Of a stretch of DNA of 64,000 nt, positions 43,973 through 53,953 are shown in pieces. Location: contig JAHWDD010000033.1 in the NCBI GenBank assembly GCA_023897205.1, positions 372,001 to 436,000 of the forward strand, written 5' to 3'. The notes under the pieces are model-generated. The model did no database searches. It saw only the letters and a program-made list of their open reading frames with translations, and was not told the DNA's origin. This stretch comes from Exophiala sp. HKRS030 (lineage: Eukaryota > Ascomycota > Eurotiomycetes > Chaetothyriales > Herpotrichiellaceae). Position 1 is the stretch's first letter. Each line of letters begins with the position of its first letter. The position numbers and the translations under genes were made by a program.

Positions 43973-45504
43973 ATGTCGTCGACCGCTCGCTTGCGCAGTC
44001 TGAATATAGACAACATCAATCCCAACGTCAAAGAAGCAAAGTATGCTGTGAGAGGTGAACTAGCAATCAAATCAGAGGAATACCGTGCACAATTGAAACA
44101 ACAGAACCCTCCTACTCCTCCAGAGTCGCCACTACCATTTGACACAGTTATCTCTGCCAACATCGGCAATCCCCAGCAGCTAGACCAGAAGCCCATCACA
44201 TTCTTCCGACAGGTCCTCTCACTGATAGAGAATCCACTTCTTCTGGAAAATGAGGAGGCATTGAAATCAAGTTTCAACTATAAACAGGATGCGATAGATC
44301 GTGCTCGGTGGCTACTGAAAGAGGTTGGCTCGGTTGGTGCATACTCTCAATCTGCAGGTGCCCCAGGTATACGCCAGTCAGTTGCAGACTTTATTGAAAG
44401 ACGAGACGGCTTCCCTTCAAGCAAGGAGGATATCTATCTTTCGGCAGGTGCTTCTTCCGGTGTCAATACTCTACTCAACATCATTTGCGCAAGTCCCCAA
44501 ACTGGAGTCCTTGTCCCCATTCCACAATATCCTCTCTACACTGCAACACTGGCAGTCCTGAATGCAACTTGTGTCCCTTACTATCTCAATGAGGAACATG
44601 CCTGGGGTACGGATCTCAAGGTCATCAAGGAATCTTACGAAAAGGCTACCAGTGAAGGCACTGATGTTCGTGCTCTGGTCATTATCAATCCTGGCAACCC
44701 TACAGGTGCCTCGCTACCCGAAGAGGACGTTCAAGAGTTGATCAAATTCGCCGCTGAGAAGAAGCTTGTTCTCATTGCTGATGAAGTATATCAAACCAAT
44801 GTGTTCATTGGAAAGTTTCATTCATTCAAACAAGTCCTAAGGAAATTACAACAAGCAGAACCTGGAAAGTACGACAACGTTGAACTAGCATCGCTAAATT
44901 CAGTCTCCAAAGGCATGGTCGGTGAATGTGGACATCGTGCAGGTTATTTTGAGCTCACAGGATTCGACAAAGAAGTGCAAGCGCAAATCTTCAAGTTCAT
45001 TAGCATCATGCTTTGTCCACCTGTTGTCGGACAGTGCCTGCTTGAAATGGTCGTCAATCCACCAAAAGAGGGAGATCCATCTTACGAACTATATGACCAA
45101 GAGTACAACTTTGTGAAGAACGGCCTAAAGAAGAGAGCTACCGCACTGTACGAAGCATTCAAACAGATGGAAGGTGTTGAGATCGGCGAGCCTCAGGTAA
45201 GCAACATCACCTTCTCGACAGAACTTCATTCGCTGACTGACATACCAAGGGTTCCATGTACTTATTCCCAACAATTCACGTTCCGGAGAAGGCAGTACAG
45301 GCAGCCAAGGAAGCTGATCGTACACCCGATGAGTTTTATGCTCTACGACTTCTTGATGCTACAGGTATCTGTGTTGTCCCTGGTTCAGGGTTTGGACAGA
45401 AGCCCGGCACTCTGCACATACGCACCACTTTCCTTGCTCCAGGCACAGAATGGGTTGGCAGGTGGACTGACTTCCACAAAGGGTTTTTAGAGAAGTATCG
45501 CTAG
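43973..45504 (+). CDS. Alanine aminotransferase
   Basis: PLP enzyme exchanging amino groups between alanine and 2-oxoglutarate (class I/II aminotransferase, PF00155). Exons 43973-45196 and 45250-45504 (53-nt intron), 492 residues. Motifs: AKYAVRGELAIKSEEYR, SANIGNPQQLDQKPITFFRQV, VGAYSQSAGAPGIRQSVADF, IYLSAGASSGVNTLL, IINPGNPTGASL, LIADEVYQTNVF, and the cofactor lysine in SLNSVSKGMVGECGHRAGYF. The C-terminus has PGSGFGQKPGTLHIRTTFL. No mitochondrial presequence is obvious with this start, so the cytosolic form is most likely. All key residues are intact. Confidence 0.95.
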
Positions 45505-48500
45505 CGTGTTACTTCCGGAGGAGACTTTGTTCAACGTGAATTGATCTTTGGTATGCCTTGAGAGCAAAAGCGAGAATCAATCGGCCAAGGAGGCTGAAGC
45601 ACACGTACATGTCAGCTAGAATTGCGACCTCGATATGTGGAGTATGTCAACTGAGTACAACGATTAGGAGGATATGTCTGATATCAATCTCCGAGGACGG
45701 TTTATACGGTACATATTGCAGCTTGTGCATAGACAATACCTACTATCTCCGGAATTGTATCATGTCGATCACATATACTTGTTTCCGCCTGAACTTTTAT
45801 CCCTAACCTGTCTCGCTCCCCATGTGTTTCCAGAGGCTAGACGGACGACTCCCTGATCTCCATCTCCACTGATTCTATATGAACAAGCAGTCATTCTCCA
45901 AATCTCCGCAAGTGTCTAGCAAAGATAGATATTAATGGATCATGACGGGCCAGAGATCAACACGCCACTAGATCCATTGTACTGGGACAAACCCGGGTCG
46001 GTGGGAAACCGGGTTAAGTTTCCGCAGAAGCCACAAATGTCTCCGGCCATGTGCGGTTCAAAACAGCCTTACCACTGCTCCTGTCCACAGTACTGTGAGC
46101 TACGCACAGGTATTTACTGGTACTAGACTAGTTAGTCGTAGGCGATCGATCGACACCGACATCTGCAGACTAGTGAAAAATTGGATATAGTGGCCGCCCA
46201 GATTACCGTGTCGAGACAGATCGACAAACCTCACCGGCCGACTCTAGCCATTTCAGTCGATACACGGATGGCAAACTGCCAAATACAGGAAAAATCCGAC
46301 CAACTTCATCGTCCAGCAGCCTGTCAAGGCTACCATTTCGGATCGAGTAAGTACCAATGCCCTTTCTCGGCCTTTACCCGACCAAGCAGGCGATCATACT
46401 CGATCAAGGAATACAAGGTCAGCTTGACCACACGACAACAGAAGAATCGACGCTTCAAGGTGGATCTGCAAGCCAAACCCAGGCACAAGATCTGGGCGGA
46501 TTTCTTTTTCTGGGTTTAAGGTTTTATCACCCAAATGTCGATCACACGGCAAATCCACCATCTTATCCATACGGAGAAGTCAGACTTGCTGATTCGAGTA
46601 TTTCCACTCCAAACTTGATCAGCCGGCGCGGACGCGAGGTTACCGATTTGGAGTGCGGCTCGCGCGTTCACAGTTTCGCTTGAAGAAGCAGAAAAAGCGA
46701 AAAACCCCGCCTGATCTCCTTAATATGAGGGGCTTTTCTGGATCTGGTGTGCACAACTACCAAGTTGAGCAATAAAGCCCCAACTTGGTCACACGGCCGT
46801 GTTGATCAAGACTTACGGATACCAACCAAACTTTTGGCAGGCCACCCAAGCTACCCAGGCTTTAATCCAAGTCTGGTATAAGGCCGAGGGGTATTTTTGA
46901 GTTATGTGCCGTGACCGCTCACGAGTGGTGAGAGGCCGTCGGATCCCTGTTTGACCACGACAGTTTACTATCTACGGTTAATCTGGTTACTCCGCACGGG
47001 AATATTTTCTTATCTTCGCGCACCGGCAAGCGGCTGCTCTGGATATGCTGACCTGACCTGTAGGAGGGCCGGATCTGGGATCCGTGCAAGTTTGGTGTGC
47101 GAAGTCGATTACTGAGGCTTTGCTCAGGATGTTGAGGATTGACGCCTGTACAAAAGTTTCCTCGGAACCTGACTCACATTGCGGCATGCCGTTGAGTTAT
47201 GTTCTGCAACCGCTCCAATTGTTTCTACATAATGAATCCTCTCTTCTACGGTAGCTACAGAACCGTGTGCATTATTCATTCAACCAGGGGCATGTCATGC
47301 GTTACACATGAACCATTTAGCCAGGTAGAAGAGTGAACTAAATCAAAAGGGTTCAACTCTTAAAGAAGCACAGTCAGGCAGTAGCAAGGCAGTACTGCAA
47401 CTCTGAGACTTTCAATTGCCTTCTTGAAACCCCGGCTGGCTCGTGAAGTGAAGACCAAAGTGGCCGAGTGCAAAAACTAGCCAATGAGAATTAACGATGC
47501 AGCTTCCCGTTACTGCAAAATTCTTAAATTGCCATAAGAAGTGCAGATTACTTCCTCTTTAGGATAAAATGAAGTTAAATTCATGGACCGGCATAGGTGC
47601 ATGATGAAGCCGTACTCGCGCTGTCTTCACTGTGGGTATAGGTCTTCTGCCACTGACGGACTCGCCTGTATCGTCCACGATCGTCTTTCACCCTGGAATC
47701 TGGTGAGGACCAATCAGAATCAACGGCACACTTTCTCGTCACTGTAAACCATCCAAATTTCCATAAAATGTACAGGCAAATACCTATTTAGGAGAAACTA
47801 GAGATATGTCGATCGAACGGCTCAGATGAAAGATGAAGCCGTACTCGCCTTGCCTTCACTGTCGGTATAGCTCCTGTGGACACGCCGGACTCGCCTTTTG
47901 TCGTCTTCACCTTGGAATCTGGTAAGAACCAATCAGAAGTTGCATTGCAATATCTGGTCACTGCAAATAATCGAGATTTCCATAGAATGTGCAGGCAAAT
48001 GCCTGTTTGGGAGAAAAGGGGGGTAAGTTGATCGCACGGCATAGGTGAAAGATGAAGCCGTGCTCACCTGAGTCTTCACTGTGGATATAGGTCGTGGTAA
48101 ACTTGTCGGAGTCGCCTTGTCTCTTCTTGTTCCTGCGAATTATCCAAAGTTCTAGAGATGTGCAGGTTATTACCTATTTGGGAGAAAAAGGGACAAGTTG
48201 ATCGCACGACTTAGGTGAGTGATGAAGCCGTGCTCACTTTTATCTTCACTGTTGATATAGACTGTGCAACCCTGTCGGACTCGCCTTCATCTGCACCTGG
48301 ACCTGATACAAACCAATGAGAATTTACTGTGCCAGTTTTCACACGCAGCAAATCCTGCCAATTCCCGTCTCAAGTATGCAATATCTCCCGACTCGGGTAG
48401 AACAGGCCCAACTTGGTCTGCCTGTTGGACCATTTGCTCTTTGGGAGCGCCCTCGCGCCGTGGCCACACCTCTCCTCTCCCGTCAGCCAATAATCTTTTA

Positions 48501-49804
48501 CGGTGTGGTTCCTCGTTGGGTGCCGTGATGTACAATTACTGATTAAAGCGCGAAGATTCTCCTATTCGGGATCAAACACCATGAAGTTGATTGCACGGGG
48601 AGCGGGATTACGTTCGGAACTTCCATCAGCCAAGGAATGTCACACAAGATACTCCTATGTACTGAGCCGCCATCACTCCACAAAGGGATGAACAGTTTCC
48701 GGCCGGGCGTAGGTTGGACCATGTGTTCAGTATGCCCATACAAGGAAAATCGAAGTCATCTCGCCTCGGTCGACTGCGCCTATTTTAATGGTCAATCGAG
48801 TCCTTTTCGAATCTCCTTTCCCACAGCGTATCACGATGGTGGCTTCATCAGGTAGCGCCGTTTGCCTATCTCGGAGTAAACAGGGGGAAGTTGATCAGAT
48901 GTCCCTAACTCTCCAAATTAACAAAGCCAAGTCAACAGCTACCCTCCTGCCCACGAGGGTGCAGGGATCGAAACGGGCACAGATTACCGGATCAGGCATG
49001 ATGAATACCTCATTCGGCGAAAACAGGTCCAAATTCACGGCGCGAACTTGCGAAAGGTCGCTAGGGGTTCGGACCAGCTCTCTCACATATGGAGCAGGTC
49101 TGCGGAACTAGGCATAACAGTCTAGATTACCTATATAAGTGCGTCTTATTTCCTATTTAGGCATAAAGAGGCACAACTTGATCGCCCGAATGACAAACTT
49201 TTCCACCGTGTTGTCGGACAGACATACAGGCAGACAGACACAGTGCAGCCCACCAGCTCAAGTTCCGTCGACCAATGAGAATTTACGATGCTTTTTTTCG
49301 TTGGCCCTCCAGTAGCTGCTTTACTGGATATGGTGCGAGTAACTAACGTATACGGAATAAATTGGTCAGGTTCATTCACCAGCAATTCTTTTGGGTCATT
49401 GCGAAACCCCATGCGGGATAAATCCTCTCCCATCCTGCTTCATCGTTAGCTGTTACTATATCTGCTATCCGCATGTCTAATAAGGCTGCAATACTCCAGG
49501 TCACCGTTGCCTTCTCGACAGCGGACTACTGGATCCTAGTTTGAAGTTGAACTTCTGACTTTTATTGACCACCGGTCATGATGCCTACAACGAAATGCAC
49601 CAGATGTGAAATTCGATACGATCCCAACCTCCAGTATGAACCCAATGCCTAGCCCTGTGTCCCTTGTTCACTTTTATTCATAATGCTCATCCTTGTAATT
49701 CCATGACTTCATACCTCCGACCGCTCTCATGCAGAATATATTCAACGCCGGCTCACACGAACTCCAATCACACTCTTGCTCTTTCAGTGAAAACCGTGGC
49801 ATGG
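45505..49804. other. 4.3-kb gene-free region between alanine aminotransferase and F-box-like gene
   Basis: No open frame here resembles a known protein. The left part (45.5-46.7 kb) is unique-looking; from about 46.7 to 49.4 kb diverged copies of one repeat family occur (annotated separately). Open frames at 46181-46519 and 48788-49111 are featureless. Confidence 0.5.
47470..48330. repeat. Degenerate tandem array, unit about 170-230 bp, four main copies
   Basis: The word GATGAAGCCGT recurs at 47603, 47832, 48051 and 48221 (spacing 229, 219 and 170). In each copy it is preceded by GTGCAG/GTACAG, TACCTATTTAGGAGAAA-like and TTGATCGCACGGC-like words, and followed by TTCACTGT..GATATAG and GGACTCGCCTT. 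CCAATSAGAA opens copies near 47480, 47710, 47930, 48312 and again at about 49272. Weaker relatives (AACTTGATCGC, AACTTGGTCACACGG) lie at 46782, 48577 and 49172. Copies differ at perhaps a quarter of positions. No coding potential, terminal repeats or transposase is visible; I do not recognise the family. Confidence 0.75.
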
Positions 49805-50941
49805 TCACTCCCGGCTCCTGAGACTCATAAGATCCGATTCAGGATCGGCACTTACGTTAGGCGAGCCCACGATCGTTCTGTGTTTCAGTAGCCTCTTGAC
49901 CTCACTTTCCAATTCAACATCCAAATCTACCTTCTCAACCATGACAGAACCTCTCCAATACAGCATGCGGCACAATCTCAATCTTCCTCCGTCTAAGCCC
50001 GGTATCAAGTCCCTCATAACTTCTCGTAGTCCATCCATTTTTGACCTCTCCGTCCTCAAATGTCTTGTCACCATAGCTTCACTTGCACTGGTGGTATTAG
50101 GGCCTGGATCTGCGCCGCCTTCACCAGTATGCATTGCCCAGATAATGGGACGATTATGACTGGTTTTGCTCAGCTGCGTGGTGAAATAAACCTCAAGCTC
50201 TCGTAGTGCCTTCAACTCGTTGATGTGACCTAGCTTGGTTTGCAAAAGTTCGCGAAGTTTTGTTCGAATGGTCGAAGATGACGACCGCGCCTCATCGTTG
50301 TAGTCTTGAACCAATTGAAGAAAAGTGCCAGTCATGGAGTCGTTCAGTTGAAGTCTTACACTCTTCACGTTCTTAACTAGGATCTCTTGTCGAAGCAATT
50401 CGCGAAGTTCATAATTCCATCGTCCAGAAGTATACGCTAAAATCGGCAATGTACGAGAGAGCATCGGACTGATGGTGAGACTAATAGTGTGAAGTGCAGG
50501 AAACGCGGCCTCAATCTTTGCCATGACCTTCTCCGGTGATGTTGCTTGTAAGGTCATTGCCCGTTTGCGTCGCGTTGAGATTCGACTATCTTGCTCAAGT
50601 AGAGGAATAGCCATATCGATATGCTTGACGAATCGTCGAATCATCAAACGTGGTAGTTGGGGAAGCGTCTCTGCTTGTGAATATACCACCAGGCGTGCAC
50701 GACGACAGATAAGCAATTGACTTTCGTCATGAAGTTGATGACAGACACTTAGAATTGAAGGGGCGATATGTGTCTTGTATCGATAGATATCGGTAACCCA
50801 TGGCTGACGACTGTGGGGATGAATGAGTCGCTTGAGGGGTTGGAGCACATATAGAAGTATTTGCTCACGGACTTCCAGGGGAAGAGTGAGTAAACGACTG
50901 GAATGGGAGTTCTGCTTGGAAGGGGCCGCCTTGACATGCAT
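49805..50941 (-). CDS. F-box-like domain protein, unknown function
   Basis: Single-exon protein of 378 residues starting at the first in-frame ATG (50941). Residues about 17-60 (SSRLLTLPLEVREQILLYVL, then LIHPHS) match the short F-box-like motif found in many uncharacterised fungal proteins, followed by APSILSVCHQLHDESQLLICRR, the usual companion block. The remainder is helical with basic and leucine-rich stretches and no second domain I know. A role in substrate choice for an SCF ubiquitin ligase is possible from the motif alone; many such fungal proteins have no tested function. The reading frame is intact. Confidence 0.7.
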   Translation of the reverse strand: MHVKAAPSKQNSHSSRLLTLPLEVREQILLYVLQPLKRLIHPHSRQPWVTDIYRYKTHIAPSILSVCHQLHDESQLLICRRARLVVYSQAETLPQLPRLMIRRFVKHIDMAIPLLEQDSRISTRRKRAMTLQATSPEKVMAKIEAAFPALHTISLTISPMLSRTLPILAYTSGRWNYELRELLRQEILVKNVKSVRLQLNDSMTGTFLQLVQDYNDEARSSSSTIRTKLRELLQTKLGHINELKALRELEVYFTTQLSKTSHNRPIIWAMHTGEGGADPGPNTTSASEAMVTRHLRTERSKMDGLREVMRDLIPGLDGGRLRLCRMLYWRGSVMVEKVDLDVELESEVKRLLKHRTIVGSPNVSADPESDLMSLRSRE

Positions 50942-51872
50942 GATCCAAGATGAAGCTGAACACTGAGCAGTAACCAAGATCCTGTTATAATTGTCACTTG
51001 CTCATCACCGGTAGTGCCCGTCGTCCAGGATGAGGATAAATGTAGACCAAATTTGTGGGTGTATCAGCTGCCACTGTGTCAACTCATTAGAGCAAAGCAA
51101 TACAATGCGTTTGAAGCGAGTGCGCTCGACGAAATGTCTTGAGAAGTCCAAATCAATGAGAAAGAGAAACTTGACGGCGGAGTCCGCGGGGATCGACGAA
51201 GCAGGCAGCAGAAGTAGAAGCAGATGCTTGGTTGAATAATAAGAATGTTACATTGAGTCTGGACCCTCTTTGACTCACCTTGACCCTCGCAATACTGGGG
51301 CTTCCCGCCAAGTGACCGCTGTGACCAAAAGGGTAGGTGCGAAAGGAGGAATCGCCAAAGTCAGCAAGTGGCGAGGCAGCCGTTGATCTCTAATTAACTT
51401 GGAAAGATTGCTTCTTTCAATCTCATCATGTTGCATTCATCAAGTCGTTATGCATAAGCAACACTGTGCATTCACAAAGAGGGTCTCTGGAAACAGGTCA
51501 TTCGTGGGCTGGTATAGGCAAAGCTAGTCGGAGACCCCTGAGCAACTGGTCCGTCTACTCCGTTGGTCAGGGCTGCTCCTTGTCTGAACAGGTTCGGTGC
51601 CTGGTTTCCCGAAGCCAAGCCCCAGTCTCATTCTTTAAACACGAGAAGCATGTAGCACAAGCTTTTCTAATCGGCCGAAGAACCTGGGGGATCTGGACCA
51701 TAGAGATGGCGAACGGTGATATGGGTTTTCTAACAAGCCAACCAATCCTCATGCTCTTTGCTTCCAGAAACTCAAGCCATGCGTTATGGAAATATACTTT
51801 CGTGGGTATCGCTCATGTCACTGCAAGTTCCTGCCTCTCATGCAGTGCCTTGATAGACTTCAGGTGGTCAAC
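50942..51872. promoter_or_regulatory. Divergent upstream region, F-box-like gene / FAD monooxygenase relic
   Basis: 931 bp between divergent starts. The + frame at 51466-51876 (136 codons) just before the relic is not recognised and is not needed for its N-terminus. Confidence 0.4.
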
Positions 51873-53205
51873 ATGACAGAGCAATCAGGTCCAGCTCACG
51901 TTCTATTGGTAGGCGCGGGGAAATTATAAAATCATTTCCAAATCGCAGATAAGGTTCATTTATTGCAGCTGATAATAACAGGAACCACTGGCTTACTCAG
52001 TGCTCAGAGTTTGAAGCAAGACGGTATCTCATTCTCGATATTTGATCATGAAGATTCCCCAAACACATATCGAACAAGAGAATGGGGGATGTCAACCCAA
52101 TGGGGACTGACTTTCACTGCTCAAAGATATTCTGTCAACGAACATCTTCGATCGATTACAAGAAGCAGCCGTCGATCCAGAACATAAAGCATCGGACCCA
52201 GACAGTCTTCCATTGTTGAACGGAAAGACTGGTGAGTTGTTGAAGGGATTACCGCTTCTACGACTAATTAGAGTGTCACGACGTCGCTTCTGTCAACTTT
52301 GTTTGGAAGCCATCCAAATACAGGTACTTAGTATCTTGGAAAGCGTTTGGGCTATGTCTTATTCTGATTCCCAAAGAGTATGACAAGAAAATCACTGTCG
52401 TTGAGTATGACGATGTCACATCGATCTTCGCAGACGGATTGAAGGAAATAGGCACTCTCTTGGTTGGAGCTGATGGCGCACAATCAAATGTCAGAGAGCG
52501 GCTCTTCGAAGACCAAGCACATGTTATGAGAGCCTTTATTCAGCAGTCAGCATGAATGTCTGTTACAATGATGACGAGAAAGCACTTTTGTTCGTCAAAA
52601 GCAACCGATATACACCGTGGCTACGCACCCTGATGGCTACTGGTTTTGGATTTCCAGTAAGTTGCTGTCCAACAGAGTACGTACGAAGGGATGCTGATTT
52701 CATTCCAGCAGCTCAAGAAGTACCGAAACCTGCAGAACCAAGGACATGGATTTTCCAACTACAGATGACCTGGGAGAAGCACGAAGATGAAGATGTTTTA
52801 TTTCTGACTACCCTTGAATCGGAAGCCGAAACATTCGCAGAGCCGTTCTGGTCCGCGTTTCTGTGGATTCTTGAAGATACCAAGGTCTATGAGAACAACG
52901 TGTCATATTGGATACCCAGGCCTTGGAATGATCGTGATGGTAGAGTTGTCCTGGTTGATGATGCTGCTCTTCCTATGACGTTTCACCGAGGACAAGGGTT
53001 GAATCACGGAATTGCAGATACGAGAAGCCTAGTTAAGAACATAGTAGTAGATGTTCTCAATCGAAACATGGCTCTGCAAGAGGCTTTGACAGCCTATCAG
53101 AGCGAGATGATCCCCGAGCAGGAGATGCAAAATAGGGAAATGCTTCACGACTGGGACAAGATGGCGAAATCACCTCTGATGCAACGAGGCGGTCATGCAA
53201 CATGA
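51873..53205 (+). pseudogene. Broken FAD monooxygenase (salicylate-hydroxylase-like)
   Basis: Remains of a FAD aromatic-ring hydroxylase-type monooxygenase. The start MTEQSGPAHVLLVGAG is cut by what should be an intron (about 51927-51979; CTGAT branch, AACAG acceptor) whose donor reads GG rather than GT. After it comes TTGLLSAQSLKQDGISFSIF. Frame changes follow near 52150 (before RLQEAAVDPEHK), around 52318-52385 (GKRL region before EYDKKITVVEYDD) and near 52530 (HV to YSAVSMNVCYND). The DG motif LLVGADGAQSNVRERL survives. The GD motif, normally GDAAHPM, reads LVDDAALPMTFHRGQGLNH, losing the FAD-contacting Gly and the His. The C-terminal part (52552-53205) is open and ends LHDWDKMAKSPLMQRG. 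Some breaks could be base-call errors, but the donor and motif losses together argue for a decayed gene. Confidence 0.75.
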
Positions 53206-53953
53206 TGATGGGTCATAAGTCCGTGTGAGGATGGTGGGGAGGGCAATCTTATGGAGTAATGAGAATGTGCATCGACATGGTTGTGGCTCCCGAACGTCAT
53301 GAATTTTCATTTATTGCGTTTATGTGAGTCAATTCAGGCACCCATATCAACTAGAGCATCACCAACTAGTATCTACCTCCATACGTCCATGGAAGATGGG
53401 ATCTTATCTACAGGTAGCTACCCAGTAGTCAAGGAGTTAGGGGCACTAGTTGGGTAAGTATTCGGCATTTAGGCGCTCCCCAGGAAGAGAGTGCTTTACC
53501 TACGGGACTGCTGAGTCTTTGGTGATGAGTTAGTTAGAACTTGGAGGGGTGAAGCCTAAGTTAGGGGCTTAAAGAGTCCCCGCCCCAGGTCCTCTGCTGG
53601 CCGGCATTGAAATCCCGCTCGCGGGGAAAGCTTGGCGCCAAATAGGCTGGCCGTGGCTGGACGTGTGATGGAGGTGGCACGGGCACGAGGTGGATCCTCT
53701 CTCATTACACTTCAGGCATGACGTCTGGAGCTGCCGACTTTCACATGAGACTTGGTCTTGGACTTGGACTTGGATCTCGTTTCTGCCATTACAAGCTGCG
53801 GCCTCCCATCTGTGATCGATCTCTACGCTACTTTTATTGTTGCTTTCTCTTTACGCACCTTGGATGATCATGGTAGTACCTTCATCGTGAGGCGTGCAGA
53901 ATCTCATCGACTGATTTTCCCTCACTTTCTACTCTCCTCCTCAATCTGCAATC
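53206..53953. promoter_or_regulatory. Upstream region of HAM1-like gene
   Basis: 748 bp. Contains short GGACTTGGACTTGG-type repeats near 53755 and a CT-rich leader just before the ATG at 53954. No gene seen. Confidence 0.4.

Noticed and set aside
47470..48330. CRISPR-like array
   Set aside because: Units are about 170-230 bp and diverged, without short identical repeats and unique spacers; the genome is eukaryotic.
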